Shown here: piece by piece, positions 27,715 to 37,648 of the stretch
Numbering within the stretch: the stretch's first letter is position 1
Layout of the letters: each line of letters opens with the position of its first letter
Source of the DNA: Helicobacter macacae MIT 99-5501
GTDB taxonomy: Bacteria; Campylobacterota; Campylobacteria; Campylobacterales; Helicobacteraceae
Length of the DNA stretch: 64,000 bases
Assembly (NCBI RefSeq): GCF_000507845.1
Contig: NZ_KI669454.1
Location: forward strand, 620,001-684,000
Direction of reading: 5' to 3'
Position numbers and translations under genes: made by a program
Notes under the pieces: model-generated
What the model saw: only the letters and a program-made list of their open reading frames with translations
What the model was told of the DNA's origin: nothing
The model's database searches: none

Positions 27715-28670
27715 TGGCATTGTGGATTGAGTAAGTGGGCTTGCAAAATAGCATAAGGACTTTTTGTAGGCAACACCAATAATTCCCCCTCCCTTGCAAG
27801 TAGGAATCTTAAGATTCCCCCCTCCCTTGCGAGTGCGGGCAAGCAAATTATTCCCCCCTCCCTCTGCGGAGGGGGACTAAGGGGGTGGGTTCTTTTAGAT
27901 TCTTGCGTATTCGTCATTGCGAGAATCGCGTAGCGATTCGTGGCAATCCATTCTCTTTATTTTGTGGATTGCCACGCTCACTTCGCTCGCTCGCAAAACA
28001 AGCGTAGCGCAGTTTATTTAGAAAACAAAGCGAAGCCGAAGTTTCTTTAGTAATGACGGAAGTGTTTGCGTTTGCTTTGTTGGCAATGGAAATATTTGCA
28101 TTGCTTGCAGTTGCCGACTTTACTTGAGAAGCGAAGGTAGTATCTACCCACCCCCAAACCCCCTCCGCAGAGGGAGGGGGCTTTAAGAGAGTCAAACACG
28201 GTTACTCTAAGGGAGGGGATTTTGAAATAGCAAACCAAATTAGTTTGTCATACTGACTAAAACATTTGTCATACTTAAGAGTGTAGCTCGAAGTGTCTAA
28301 AAAAACTCTGCTTGTCATACTGAGGCTTTAGCCGAAGTATCCAAAAATGCAAACGCAAATGTGCAAAATCCTTTGGATATTTTAGCTTCTTATAGAAACC
28401 TCAATATGACAATGAAAAATGAGTAGGCAAAATCTAGAGATATTTCGCTTATGCTCAATATGACAAAAAAATGAGCGACAAGGCAATATGACACAAGTCA
28501 AAAAGCCAACACAAAAGCAAGTGCTAGCAAAAAGCAAATGCAACAAAAAGCATTTTTACATTTCCTACAGCCATAGCAGTCTACTCCTCTCCAACTTTGT
28601 CAAATGAATAGACTTTGCTTTAAGCAAGCAAAACCTTAAGCCTAACGCCACATTCTCTCTCTCGTTGGTG
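27715..28670. repeat. Repeat-rich region downstream of the autotransporter
   Basis: No gene that I can support. It contains C-rich hairpins (27780-27850), element E3 (27853-28180), the palindrome at 27923-27939, a GAGCG-type repeat (27962-28000), the TGTCATACT...GAAGT family (28245-28350) and AT-rich unique sequence to 28670. The short open frames in it encode only repeat peptides (HPQTPSAEG-like). Confidence 0.75.
27853..28180 (-). mobile_element. Inverted-end repeat element E3 (inverted copy of E1)
   Basis: Ends at 27853-27890 and 28145-28180 match the E1 ends. Read on the reverse strand the interior follows E1 in order: GATACTACCTTCGCTTCTCA, AATGCAAAT, ACAAAGCAAAC, TCATTACTAAAGAAACTTCG, GAGCGAGCGAAG, then the GAATCGC palindrome. 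It has one ACTTCGGCTTCG unit where E1 has four. E1 and E3 thus flank the autotransporter gene in opposite directions. Confidence 0.65.
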
Positions 28671-29160
28671 CTAGGAATGAGATTTTGCGCTATGGTTGTG
28701 AGAAGTGTAAAAAATGTGAAGTAAGTGCAGTCTCTTTAGTAATCCACACAAAAAAGAAATGGATTGCTTCGATTTGACTTTGTCAAGTCTCGCAATGACG
28801 AATCTTTCCACGCTTTTGCTAACGCAAAAGATACCCACCCCCAAACCCCCTCCGCAGAGGGAGGGGGCTTTAAGAGTGGCAAACACTGTTACTCTAAGGG
28901 AGGGGGCTTTAAGAGTGGCAAACACTGTTACTCTAAGGGAGGGGGGTTTAAAATCGCAAGCACCATCCGCTAGAATTTTATCATTTGGGGAGTGGGTTTT
29001 TAAAGTCGCAAACCAAATCAGCTTGTCATACTTTGACTTCTTGGCAAACTTTAAGTATGGCAATATTTTGTTTGTGCTCAAGGTGGTTTATCTAAGTGGT
29101 TTTACAAATGGTTTTATGATAAGTGCAAAAATGGTTTTTTACGAAGCGTGATTGATTAAA
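28671..29160. repeat. Partial copies of the inverted-end element and a tandem 39-base unit
   Basis: A hairpin repeat (GATTTGAC-TTT-GTCAAGTC, flanked by GGATTGCTTC and GCAATGACG) lies at 28760-28800, and a right-end copy of the element at 28832-28867. The unit GGCTTTAAGAGTGGCAAACA... is repeated about twice at 28867-28950. Open frames here are repeat-derived. The rest to 29160 is unremarkable AT-rich sequence. Confidence 0.65.
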
Positions 29161-29195
29161 GCGTTTTTAAGTAGATTTTGGCTAGAATTTGCCCG

Positions 29196-29300
29196 CTCCT
29201 TTTTAGACCTATGCAAGGTGGCTTCTAGGCAACGCTTCAGGGTGGAAACACAGCAGAGCACTTGGATTTTGCCTGTGCCGTAGGTATCTAAAGAGGGGTT
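29196..29300 (+). ncRNA. ffs: Small signal recognition particle RNA (4.5S RNA)
   Basis: The RNA that binds Ffh for co-translational protein targeting. The core TTCAGGGTGGAAACACAGCA has the domain IV pattern: CAGG, a GGAA tetraloop, then AGCAG forming the symmetric internal loop. The outer sequence pairs over a long hairpin: CCTTTTTAGACCTATGC near 29197 with GTAGGTATCTAAAGAGG near 29280-29297, and CAAGG-type with the GCCTGTGCC region. A TAGAAT -10 box at 29183-29188 fits a transcription start at about 29195. Ends are estimated from base-pairing and may be off by a few bases. Confidence 0.78.
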
Positions 29301-29757
29301 TTGCTTTTGAAAATCTTATAAAATCCAAAAACTACTTTTTATAAACTCACACTAACTTACGCTGCATTTTTACCAAATAGAATCTTTATCGCGTTTGTTT
29401 TCTAAATAAACTTCACTTTGCGTATTGCTAAGGTTTGAGAAGTCAAACTTTTGGTGATACATTACTTTTTCCGTCATTGTGAGCGAGCAAAGCGAGCGTG
29501 GCAATCAAAAAAAAGAAATGGATTGCTTCGATTTGACTTTGTCAAGTCTTGCAATGATGAAAGAACCCACCCCCTTAATCCCCCTCCGCAAGGGAGGGAG
29601 AATCTTTGGATTGCCACTTGCAAGGGAGGGGGAATGGGATACTTCGCTTTGCTTAAGTATGACAAGAAAACTAAAAAACTAAACTCCTTTTAAAGCTAAT
29701 TTTGGATTGCCACGCAAATGCTAACGCATTTGCTTGCAATGACAATGGAGTGGATTA

Positions 29758-29869
29758 CTAAAGAAACTTCGCTACGCTTGTTTTACTAAAGAAACTTCGC
29801 TTCGCTTGTTTTACTAAAGAAACTTCGCTTCGCTTGTTTTACTAAAGAAACTTCGCTTCGCTTGTTTTG
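29758..29869. repeat. Four tandem 28-base units
   Basis: Units begin CTAAAGAAACTTCGCT at 29758, 29786, 29814 and 29842, period 28. Same family as 24106-24221 but one base shorter and not enclosed by the element ends. A reverse copy follows at 29885-29917. Confidence 0.85.
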
Positions 29870-30466
29870 CCACGAATTTGCTACGCAAAACAAACGAGGT
29901 GAAGTTTCTTTAGTAAATTCTCACAATGACGAGGTGTGGCGGATTGCTTCGACTTGACTTTGTCAAGTCTCGCAATGACGAATAAAGGCGTGGCAATCTG
30001 CTTTCTATTTCCACGATTTTTGACTTCTTTTGTGGTTTTGCCATTTCGCATTATCTCTTACTACATTACTTCATTATCTCTTGCCACATTATCCTTGCTA
30101 TTTTACTTCTTGCCACATTGCCTCTTGCCATTTCTTGCGACTTTCTCAAAAAGATTGCAAAAATACTACGAAAACACATTAGATATTTTTATGGTTTTTA
30201 TTTTTTATGAGTGCATATTTCGGGGTGCATTTTGCCTTTAGATTTTGCTAGATTTTGTAGAATTTTGACAATATTTGTGGATAAAAGTTTTGGCAAAAAA
30301 ACTTCATATTTTTTGCCAAAATGCGCATAAAGCTATTGATACAGCGATATTTCATAGATATATTCTATTTCCATTTATTCTACATAAATGCACACAAACT
30401 TTGCAAAATCTTAACAATTTTTTCGCAAAATTCCCAACTTTTTGATAAATTGTTATTGATTTATAT

Positions 30467-30472
30467 TATAAT
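30467..30472 (+). promoter_or_regulatory. Candidate -10 box for frdCAB
   Basis: TATAAT 165 bases before the frdC ATG in a T-rich stretch; this implies a long leader of about 155 bases. Only sequence resemblance supports it. Confidence 0.35.
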
Positions 30473-30636
30473 TTCTCATCGCTTTTTTGAGAATGCCACT
30501 CTACATTTGTTTTTGGGGATATGCTAGATTTCACAAGCAAGTGATTTGTAGATTTTATGCCTAGATTCTAAGGTTTTGTGCGTGTTTTTGGGGCGAGATT
30601 TTATGTCTTAGATTCAAGTCTTGGAAAGGAGAGATT

Positions 30637-31407
30637 ATGCGAGACGAGAGTATTATTGAGAGCTACACGGGCGTTACCAAAGAGCGCAAAAAAAGCAGAA
30701 TGCCCGCCGTGCTAGACTTTTGGCAAAGTGCCACAGGGCTGTTTTTGGGGTTGTTTATGATTGCTCATTTGTTTTTTGTATCAAGCATACTTATCAGCAA
30801 AGAAGCAATGTTTACGATTACCAAAATGTTTGAGGGTAGCTTCATCTTTGGTGAGGCTGGCAAGCCCGAAATCGTGGCATTTATAGCGGCTATTGTGATT
30901 GTTGCGTTTGTGGCGCACGCGTTTTTGGCGATGAGGAAATTCCCCATAAACTACCGCCAATTCATCAAGCTAAAAACACACAAAAACTTGATGAGGCACG
31001 GCGATACGACATTGTGGGCGATACAGGCTTGCACAGGGTTTGCGATGTTTTTCCTTGCTATGCCACACCTTTTTGTCAATCTCACTCAACCTGAAAACAT
31101 AGGACCACTTACTTCTTCATTCCGCTTCGTTCAGCAAAACTTTTGGCTACTTTACATTTTCCTACTTTTTGCAGTCGAGCTACACGGCTCTATCGGGCTA
31201 TATCGCCTTTGTATCAAGTGGGGTTGGTTTGAGGGACTAGGACTAAAGACATTGCGCTCTATCAAGTGGGCTATGTCTGTGTTTTTTATCGTGCTTGGTA
31301 TATGCTCTTTTGCCGCGTATGTCAAAATCGGGCTAGATTTAGACCCGCACAAAAGCATACACGATTATAGAGTGATAGATGAACAAACACAAGGAAAAGG
31401 AGAGTAG
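30637..31407 (+). CDS. frdC: Fumarate reductase cytochrome b subunit
   Basis: Di-heme membrane anchor of quinol:fumarate reductase, of the Wolinella/Helicobacter type. 256 residues with five hydrophobic helices (for example LFLGLFMIAHLFFVSSI, VAFIAAIVIVAFVAHAFLAM, TGFAMFFLAMPHLFVNL) and several His residues in or near them (MIAHL, VAHAF, KTHK, MPHLF, VELHGS) that fit the four heme ligands. GGAGAG precedes the ATG. First gene of frdCAB; the next gene starts right at its stop. Allows anaerobic respiration on fumarate with menaquinol. Confidence 0.95.
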   Translation: MRDESIIESYTGVTKERKKSRMPAVLDFWQSATGLFLGLFMIAHLFFVSSILISKEAMFTITKMFEGSFIFGEAGKPEIVAFIAAIVIVAFVAHAFLAMRKFPINYRQFIKLKTHKNLMRHGDTTLWAIQACTGFAMFFLAMPHLFVNLTQPENIGPLTSSFRFVQQNFWLLYIFLLFAVELHGSIGLYRLCIKWGWFEGLGLKTLRSIKWAMSVFFIVLGICSFAAYVKIGLDLDPHKSIHDYRVIDEQTQGKGE

Positions 31408-33378
31408 ATGAAAGTAGTATATTCAGACGCGTTAATCATCGGTGGAGGCTTGGCAGGGCTTCGTGCAGCCGTAGCCGCAAGACAAAAAGGACTTAGCACG
31501 ATTGTGCTTTCACTCGTGCCTGTGCGCCGTAGCCACTCTGCTGCTGCGCAAGGCGGTATGCAAGCAAGTCTAGGCAACTCAAAAATGAGCGATGGCGATA
31601 ATGAGGACTTGCACTTTGCCGATACGGTAAAGGGAAGCGACTGGGGCTGTGACCAAGATGTCGCTAGAATGTTTGTAACCACTGCGCCAAAAGCTATTAG
31701 AGAGCTTGCCTCTTGGGGTGTGGCTTGGACTAGAATCCAAAAAGGCGATAGGACAGCGGTTATCAATGCGCAAAAAACCACGATTACCGAAGAGGACTTT
31801 AGGCACGGATATATCCACTCTCGCGATTTCGGTGGGACCAAAAAATGGCGCACTTGCTACACTTCTGATGCCACAGGGCATTCTATGCTATATGCTGTGG
31901 CAAACGAAGCCTATAAGCACGGCGCAGACATACAAGATAGAAAAGAAGCAATCGCACTTATCCACCAAGACGGCGTGTGCTATGGGGCTGTGGTAAGAGA
32001 TTTGGAAAATGGCGAGCTAATCGCGTATGTGTCAAAAGGCACGCTTATCGCCACAGGTGGCTATGGCAGAATCTACAAAAACACTACCAATGCCGTAATA
32101 TGTGAGGGTATAGGGCTTGCTATCGCGCTTGAAACAGGCATAGCAAAGCTAGGCAATATGGAAGCGGTGCAATTCCACCCAACTCCACTTTTCCCAAGCG
32201 GAATCTTGCTCACAGAGGGTTGTCGTGGAGATGGCGGGCTTTTGCGTGATGTCGATGGATATCGCTTTATGCCAGACTATGAGCCAGAGAAAAAGGAGCT
32301 TGCAAGCCGAGATGTCGTCTCCCGCAGAATGATTCAGCGAATCCGTGAGGGCAAGGGTGTAAAATCTCCTTATGGAGACCACTTGTGGCTTGATATTACG
32401 ATTTTGGGTAGAGAGCATATTGAGCGAAACTTGCGCGATGTCCAAGAAATATGTGAAGTGTTTGCAGGGCTTGACCCCGCAGAGAAGTGGGCACCTGTCA
32501 AACCTATGCAGCACTACTCAATGGGTGGAATCCGCACCAACTACAAGGGCGAGACTTACCTAAAAGGGCTATTTGCTGCGGGCGAAGCGGCGTGCTGGGA
32601 TATGCACGGGTTTAACCGACTTGGTGGTAACTCTGTAAGTGAAGCGGTGGTAGCAGGTATGATTATTGGGGATTATTTCGCACAACATTGTGTGGATTCT
32701 CAAGCAAATATCCATACTTCTGTGCTTGAAAAATTTGTCCAAAAAGAGCAGGCTTACCTAGAATCTCTTGTAAACAATAGCGGTAGCGAAAATGTCTATG
32801 CTATCAAAAACGCTATGAAAGAGATAATGGAAGAAGATGTGGGGATTTTCCGTGATGGCAAGGGGCTAGAAGACGCTGTGAAGCGACTAGAAGAGCTATA
32901 TAAACGCGCTAAAAATATCGGCATCTCAAACAAAAAGCTCCACAACAACCCCGAGCTAGAAGACGCCTACCGCACACCAAAAATGCTAAAACTAGCACTT
33001 TGCGTGGCAAAAGGTGCGCTTGATAGGACAGAATCTCGTGGGGCACACACACGCGAAGACTATCCAAAACGCGATGATGAAAAGTGGCTAAAGCGCACAC
33101 TCACAAGCTGGGAAGACCCAAGCCAAACAATGCCTACGGTAACTTACGAGGAGCTTGACATTATGAAAATGGAGATTGCGCCCGGATTCCGTGGATATGG
33201 AGCAAAGGGTATGATTATCGAAAATCCGCTCTCTGCAAAACGACAAGAGCAAATCGATAAAATCACTGCTGAAATCCAAGCTAAAGGTGGCGACAGATAC
33301 GAGCTACAAGAAGCGTTAATGGAATTTAACTTGCAGCCAAAATACAAGGCTAGAAACCAACGACTAGGAGATAAGTAA
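31408..33378 (+). CDS. frdA: Fumarate reductase flavoprotein subunit
   Basis: Catalytic subunit reducing fumarate to succinate. 656 residues: FAD motif near the start ([21 protein letters not shown]), the His that binds FAD covalently in [22 protein letters not shown], the active-site region [24 protein letters not shown], and the second FAD block [23 protein letters not shown]. The order frdC-A-B with a 1-base overlap to frdB indicates an operon. Length fits the Campylobacter/Helicobacter family. Confidence 0.97.
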   Translation: MKVVYSDALIIGGGLAGLRAAVAARQKGLSTIVLSLVPVRRSHSAAAQGGMQASLGNSKMSDGDNEDLHFADTVKGSDWGCDQDVARMFVTTAPKAIRELASWGVAWTRIQKGDRTAVINAQKTTITEEDFRHGYIHSRDFGGTKKWRTCYTSDATGHSMLYAVANEAYKHGADIQDRKEAIALIHQDGVCYGAVVRDLENGELIAYVSKGTLIATGGYGRIYKNTTNAVICEGIGLAIALETGIAKLGNMEAVQFHPTPLFPSGILLTEGCRGDGGLLRDVDGYRFMPDYEPEKKELASRDVVSRRMIQRIREGKGVKSPYGDHLWLDITILGREHIERNLRDVQEICEVFAGLDPAEKWAPVKPMQHYSMGGIRTNYKGETYLKGLFAAGEAACWDMHGFNRLGGNSVSEAVVAGMIIGDYFAQHCVDSQANIHTSVLEKFVQKEQAYLESLVNNSGSENVYAIKNAMKEIMEEDVGIFRDGKGLEDAVKRLEELYKRAKNIGISNKKLHNNPELEDAYRTPKMLKLALCVAKGALDRTESRGAHTREDYPKRDDEKWLKRTLTSWEDPSQTMPTVTYEELDIMKMEIAPGFRGYGAKGMIIENPLSAKRQEQIDKITAEIQAKGGDRYELQEALMEFNLQPKYKARNQRLGDK

Positions 33379-34139
33379 TGGAAAACAACAGCAAAAAAGG
33401 GAGAATCCTAACTATTCGTGCGCTAAAATTTGACCCAAAAAGCGCGGTATCTAAGCCACATTTTGCCGAGTATAAAATCGAAGAGACTGATTCTATGACG
33501 ATTTTTATCGTGCTAAATATGATACGCGAAAATCAAGACCCTGATTTGAGCTTTGATTTCGTATGTCGTGCGGGGATTTGCGGAAGCTGCTCTATGATGA
33601 TAAATGGACGCCCAAGACTTGCGTGTCGCACACTGACAAAGGACTTCCCTGATGGTGTGATTACGCTTATGCCATTGCCTGCGTTTAGACTTATCAAAGA
33701 TTTGAGTGTCAATACAGGCGAGTGGTTTGCAGGTATGACAAAGCGCGTAGAAAGCTGGGTGCATACAAATGAGGAAGTGGATATTTCTAAGCTAGAAAAA
33801 CCTATTGAGCCAAAAGAAGCTGATGAGGTGTTTGAGCTTGATAGATGTATAGAGTGCGGGTGCTGTATCGCTTCTTGCGCTACAAAGATAATGCGTGATG
33901 ACTTCATCGGTGGTGCAGGTATGAATCGTATCGTGCGCTTTATGATAGATTCTCACGATAAGCGTAGCGATGAGGATTGGTATGAAATCGTGGGCGATGA
34001 TGATGGAGTGTTTGGCTGTATGAGCCTAATCGCTTGCCACGACACTTGCCCTAAAAACTTGCCATTGCAAAGCAAAATCGCATATTTGCGCCGCAAAATG
34101 GTAAGCGTAGAGCAAGGCTCAAAGAAAGCAAACGCATAA
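33378..34139 (+). CDS. frdB: Fumarate reductase iron-sulfur subunit
   Basis: Carries electrons from the heme subunit to FAD. N-terminal ferredoxin-like domain with Cys motif [20 protein letters not shown] followed by LAC ([2Fe-2S]), and C-terminal domain with [11 protein letters not shown] and [16 protein letters not shown] for the [4Fe-4S] and [3Fe-4S] clusters. 253 residues, normal size. The ATG overlaps the frdA stop (TAATG). Confidence 0.97.
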   Translation: MENNSKKGRILTIRALKFDPKSAVSKPHFAEYKIEETDSMTIFIVLNMIRENQDPDLSFDFVCRAGICGSCSMMINGRPRLACRTLTKDFPDGVITLMPLPAFRLIKDLSVNTGEWFAGMTKRVESWVHTNEEVDISKLEKPIEPKEADEVFELDRCIECGCCIASCATKIMRDDFIGGAGMNRIVRFMIDSHDKRSDEDWYEIVGDDDGVFGCMSLIACHDTCPKNLPLQSKIAYLRRKMVSVEQGSKKANA

Positions 34140-34657
34140 TGGCTTTTGTGGCTACCAAATCTGCCTAAAATCTTGCTAGAATCCGCTAGGCTTTGCTTTG
34201 TGATTTAAGAGTATCGTTTTTAAGCAAAGTCTAGCGATTTTGGTGGGTTTGGTGGGGTTTGGTTGGCTGGGTTTTGGCGTTTGTGCAGATTTTGCGCAAG
34301 TCGATAAACCGAAGTCGGCAAAGAAGTCGATAAAAATCTTTGATTCCACACTATAAGATTTTGGCTAAGATTTTGGTAAATCATTTTGATGATTTTTCAT
34401 AAAATCTAATAAAGCTAGATTTTATGAAATTCTAAAAACTTCTCTAAAATTCCTGCCCAAATTTTTTGACATAAAAAACTTACTACAAAATTTTTGCAAA
34501 AATTTTCCTCCACTGCCACATTTCACAGCACTTATACTAAATCATCACTAATCACTTACAAGCAAAAATCACTAGTGCAAAACCTATATGTAGTTGTAGC
34601 TATATTTACTTTGTGGGTATATATTTCCTTGCAATCCATTACTAATAAGGAGAATTT
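34140..34657. other. Gap after frdB
   Basis: About 520 bases without a gene that I can support. The first part has only short weak stems (CTAGAATCCGCTAG) and no clear T-run terminator. The rest is AT-rich and must include the promoter of the lipoprotein gene at 34658, whose ribosome site (AAGGAG) is clear. A 60-codon open frame at 34494-34676 has no ribosome site and overlaps the lipoprotein start. Confidence 0.5.
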
Positions 34658-35350
34658 ATGCCTAAAATCTATTTAGCTTTTGTAATATTTGTAGCGATAT
34701 TTTTTGGTGGTTGTGCAAGCTATTTTATCACGCCAAAGGGTGAAGTGGTGCTTGAAAAGGGCGTGCAGATTTTGCGCTCTGCAAAGCCTCTATCCAAAGT
34801 CCAAGCCGAGCTAGCACAAAAAGACTTGCAAGATAATGTCGTGGTGGTGCATATAAGTGCGGAGCTACTTGGTGGCAAGCCTTTGATTTTTGGCACGGAA
34901 GCTGTAAGCGCGAGATTTGAGGGCAAGCCCCTTAGGATTTACTCTTATGATAAATTGCGAAATAGTGAGCTTAATTTTATTGATATTTTGCAGTTTTATA
35001 ATATCCCTACACCCACACCGAGCGTGCAACAAAACAATTTTTATAATATCTCGCCACTTTATTATTATGGCTATCAAGGATTTTTGTTTTATCCACCGAT
35101 GATGAGTCCGTTTTTTAGTCAAAGTCCTAGCTCGATTGCTTATATGCAAGAGAAGCGCGGAGCTTTGAAAGTGTTTTTGATGAATTATTTGAGAGAATCT
35201 AGCCTAAAGCCAAATGCTAGGGCGCAAGGCGGGTTTGTCGCTATCGCCAAAAAGGGCATAAACAAAAATGGAATCCTAGAGCTAAAAGTCCAAATAGGCG
35301 ATGAGGAGCATACATTTTATTTTCGCATAAAAAAGAGAAAGAATATTTAG
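34658..35350 (+). CDS. Predicted lipoprotein
   Basis: 230 residues. The signal peptide KIYLAFVIFVAIFFGGCAS has a lipobox (F-G-G-C, Cys at residue 19), so it should be lipid-anchored to the outer or inner membrane facing the periplasm. The mature part has a Tyr/Phe/Pro-rich middle (NNFYNISPLYYYGYQGFLFYPP) and a C-terminal beta-rich domain. I recognise no family. AAGGAG precedes the ATG. Single gene, not linked to neighbours. Confidence 0.75.
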   Translation: MPKIYLAFVIFVAIFFGGCASYFITPKGEVVLEKGVQILRSAKPLSKVQAELAQKDLQDNVVVVHISAELLGGKPLIFGTEAVSARFEGKPLRIYSYDKLRNSELNFIDILQFYNIPTPTPSVQQNNFYNISPLYYYGYQGFLFYPPMMSPFFSQSPSSIAYMQEKRGALKVFLMNYLRESSLKPNARAQGGFVAIAKKGINKNGILELKVQIGDEEHTFYFRIKKRKNI

Positions 35351-35657
35351 CGTTTTTGTGTGAAAATTGTGCGAAAGGATGGGGTTTGATTTTTGGTGTA
35401 GCGATTAGTTTGCTTATTGTGCCGTTTTGTTGCATTGGCAAATGTGGAGTTGCCAAAAATCATAGAGCGTGGATTTTAAGAGGTGTGATTTTAGCGCAAA
35501 ATAAATTTACGCTAAATTTTTTGCTTGGTATAAAATTTCCATAAGATTCTACAAGTTTGCAAACCTCCACAAGTTTTCCACAAATGCCTATAATATCCAC
35601 AAATTTCCACAACCTCTATATAAGCCCATCCACAAGCAAAGTCTAAATTACTTAAGC
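35351..35657. other. Gap between the lipoprotein gene and motB
   Basis: Nothing firm. A 62-codon frame beginning with TTG at 35356 encodes a Cys-rich start (CENCAKGWG) and one hydrophobic stretch (LIFGVAISLLIVPFCC) but lacks a ribosome site. It could be a small membrane protein, but I would not annotate it. No obvious terminator between the convergent genes. Confidence 0.4.
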
Positions 35658-36467
35658 CTAGTTAAGCGGTGTGCCATCTTCTAGGGTTGTGCCACTCATA
35701 CTTTCATCTAGGACGGATTTTATGCTTCTAAGCCCTGTGGGCTGGGTAAAGATAAAAATCTCTACGCGATTGTTGTTTTGCTGATTTTGGGCTGTGGTAT
35801 TGGGCGCGGTGGGGCTAGATGAGCCGTGTGCAGAGTAGGAGATATTGCTATGTGTCGCTCCGTTTTTAAATAGCCCCTCTGTTACCACCCTTGCGCGTGC
35901 TGCGGCTAAATCATAGTTATCTCTAAAAGGTGAGCCTTTTGGCAAAGGTTTATCATCTGTGTAGCCACGCACATCGATTTTGACTTCTTCTGGGAGTTTA
36001 TTTAGCACTTCGGCGATTCTGCGCACAGATAGGGCATTTTCATTGTGAGCTATGTCGGCTTTGCCCTGCTCAAAGGGAAGCGATACAGGTAGCCTAAGCA
36101 CGATTCCTTGCTCGATTTGCTCTAGCACACCACCTTCTTGGATTACCATTTGCATTTGTGATATAGAGCTTTGGCTAGCAAAAGAGGGCGAAGAGCCATC
36201 AGAAGTATGAGGCATTTTGCCCTCTGTGGATTCTCGCACTTGCCCTGGGTCTGGTGGACGCTGGATAAGTGGCTGAAATGTAACGCTAGGTCGTGGCACA
36301 TTAAACACATTTATCATCGCATCACTCATCGCTTTGGCTTTGGATGCATCGGTGTTGGAAATCGCCCAAAGAGCGATAAATAGCGCAAGCAGTAGGGATA
36401 GAAAGTCCGCATAAGGAACAGCCCATTTCTCGCCTGCGGGGCATTCTTGTTGCTTTTGTTTTGCCAT
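35658..36467 (-). CDS. motB: Flagellar motor stator protein MotB
   Basis: Peptidoglycan-anchored half of the proton-driven stator. 269 residues: a short cytoplasmic start, the single membrane helix with the proton-binding Asp at residue 21 (WAVPYADFLSLLLALFIALWAIS), a linker with Pro- and Ser-rich sequence, and the C-terminal OmpA-like domain with VKIDVRGYTDDKPLP and NYDLAAARARVV. Lies 60 bases after motA in one operon. GGGCG precedes the ATG; the start matches the family. Confidence 0.95.
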   Translation of the reverse strand: MAKQKQQECPAGEKWAVPYADFLSLLLALFIALWAISNTDASKAKAMSDAMINVFNVPRPSVTFQPLIQRPPDPGQVRESTEGKMPHTSDGSSPSFASQSSISQMQMVIQEGGVLEQIEQGIVLRLPVSLPFEQGKADIAHNENALSVRRIAEVLNKLPEEVKIDVRGYTDDKPLPKGSPFRDNYDLAAARARVVTEGLFKNGATHSNISYSAHGSSSPTAPNTTAQNQQNNNRVEIFIFTQPTGLRSIKSVLDESMSGTTLEDGTPLN

Positions 36468-36527
36468 TTTTCGCCCTTTTTAGATTTGCTTTTTAGAATT
36501 TATTGCTCTCTAGATTTTGCTAGCTAA

Positions 36528-37298
36528 TTATTCAAATTGAGATACTCTAGGCACGCCCGGTGGTAAGAATCCAAATAGTTTTGCTTCTAGGTTGCGCGGG
36601 TTTTCGCCATTTGCTATGCCAAGTATGCCCGCCATCATCATTTCTTTTTCTTTTATGATGTCCCCTGCGTTTGCTTTCATTTTGTTCCCCCAAGGTCCAA
36701 AAATCGCATACGCCGTCATAATCCCCGTAACCGTCGCTGTAAACGCCCCCGCAATACCCATAGCCATTGCCGTTGGGTCATCAAGTAGTTGCAGCGCAAG
36801 CATAAGCCCCAAAACCGCACCGACTAGCCCAAATGTCGGAGCGGACTCACCAGCTAGAAGCCAATAATGCGCTGCGGTGTGATAATAATGCTCCATTTGC
36901 TCAATTTTAATCTCTAAGTCCTCGTGGACAGATTTTGCTTCGCGTCCGTCAATAACCATATTTAGCCCCTCACGCAAGAAGTCATCTTCTATCCCTGCTG
37001 CGCGTCCCTCTAGAGATAGTATCCCATCGCGTCTTGCTGCGGAGGATAGCTCTGTGATTTCTTTTACCCTTGCAGATAAATCAACCTTTGGTGGCATAAA
37101 AATGATTTTAAACTCTTTGAAAGCAGCTTTGACAGCTGAAGCGTGAGTGGCTGCCATAGCAGCAAACATCGTTGTAGGGATAATGATGATACACGAGCTT
37201 AGATGCACGACGTGCAGAGGGTTTCCGCCCTCAAGTATATCTCCCACCGAGATTGAAGCCACCGCTAAAACTAAGCCTAGAACTGAGGTTAAATCCAT
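36528..37298 (-). CDS. motA: Flagellar motor stator protein MotA
   Basis: Membrane half of the stator that conducts protons and pushes on the FliG ring. 256 residues with four hydrophobic segments (start LTSVLGLVLAVASISVGDILEGG; late APTFGLVGAVLGLMLAL and MGIAGAFTATVTGIMTAYAIFGPWGNKM) and the large charged cytoplasmic loop between helices 2 and 3 (LREGLNMVIDGREAKSVHEDLE). GAGAGAAAAA precedes the ATG. Confidence 0.96.
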   Translation of the reverse strand: MDLTSVLGLVLAVASISVGDILEGGNPLHVVHLSSCIIIIPTTMFAAMAATHASAVKAAFKEFKIIFMPPKVDLSARVKEITELSSAARRDGILSLEGRAAGIEDDFLREGLNMVIDGREAKSVHEDLEIKIEQMEHYYHTAAHYWLLAGESAPTFGLVGAVLGLMLALQLLDDPTAMAMGIAGAFTATVTGIMTAYAIFGPWGNKMKANAGDIIKEKEMMMAGILGIANGENPRNLEAKLFGFLPPGVPRVSQFE

Positions 37299-37648
37299 TT
37301 TTTCTCTCTTGTGTTGGGGTAGTTGCTTGCGCTAGAGTTGAAGCTATTTCTAGCGATTCTAGCAAAAAGTATGCCAAAACATAGGGAAAATCAAGGAGTA
37401 TTTAAGAAGTATTTTTAGCTGCTTGTGATGAATTTTGCACTTTATAAAGTGGCGCAAAAACTAGGGGAAAATCAAGGATTTGATAGAATTTAGTGCTTTA
37501 GATTTTTCTAGCGTTTTTTGATTTGGGGCTAGCTTTGGAGTGGGATTTGGGATAAAAATTTTGGGAGATAAATTTTAAGTCATTTTGGGAGTAAATTTTT
37601 AGCCAAATTTTTAAGGCGATTTTGGAATCAACTTAAAAATCAATTTGT
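37299..37648. other. Gap between rarA and motA
   Basis: 350 bases containing the motA promoter on the reverse strand (a TAGAAT -10-like box about 50-60 bases before motA). The rest repeats degenerate GGGA-AATT and TTTTTAG-type words with no open frame or hairpin worth naming. Confidence 0.4.

Larger units (their letters stand above)
29301..30636. repeat. Gap with repeats between the SRP RNA and frdC
   Basis: No gene that I can support. Repeats: GAGCGAGCAAAGCGAGCGTG (29482-29500), the GTCAAGTC hairpin (29520-29560 and 29940-29982), a right-end copy of the inverted-end element (29565-29600), and four tandem 28-base units (29758-29869) followed by an inverted copy of the same unit (29885-29917). 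The last 650 bases are T-rich without recognisable coding. A TATAAT at 30467-30472 is a candidate promoter for frdCAB. Confidence 0.7.

Noticed and set aside
23958..28180. E1-autotransporter-E3 as a true composite transposon
   Set aside because: No transposase gene inside or beside the elements, and I could not identify target-site duplications. Kept only as a hypothesis about inversion or mobility.
28671..29151. Open frames of up to 136 codons on both strands downstream of the autotransporter
   Set aside because: Their translations are repetitions of the intergenic elements (THPQTP, LKAPSLRVTVFAT) with no ribosome site; they are shadows of repeats.
34494..34676. 60-codon frame overlapping the lipoprotein start
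   Set aside because: No ribosome site, overlaps a well-supported gene start, low-complexity content.
35356..35544. 62-codon frame with a Cys-rich start and one hydrophobic stretch
   Set aside because: TTG start without a ribosome site and no recognisable family; mentioned only in the gap description.
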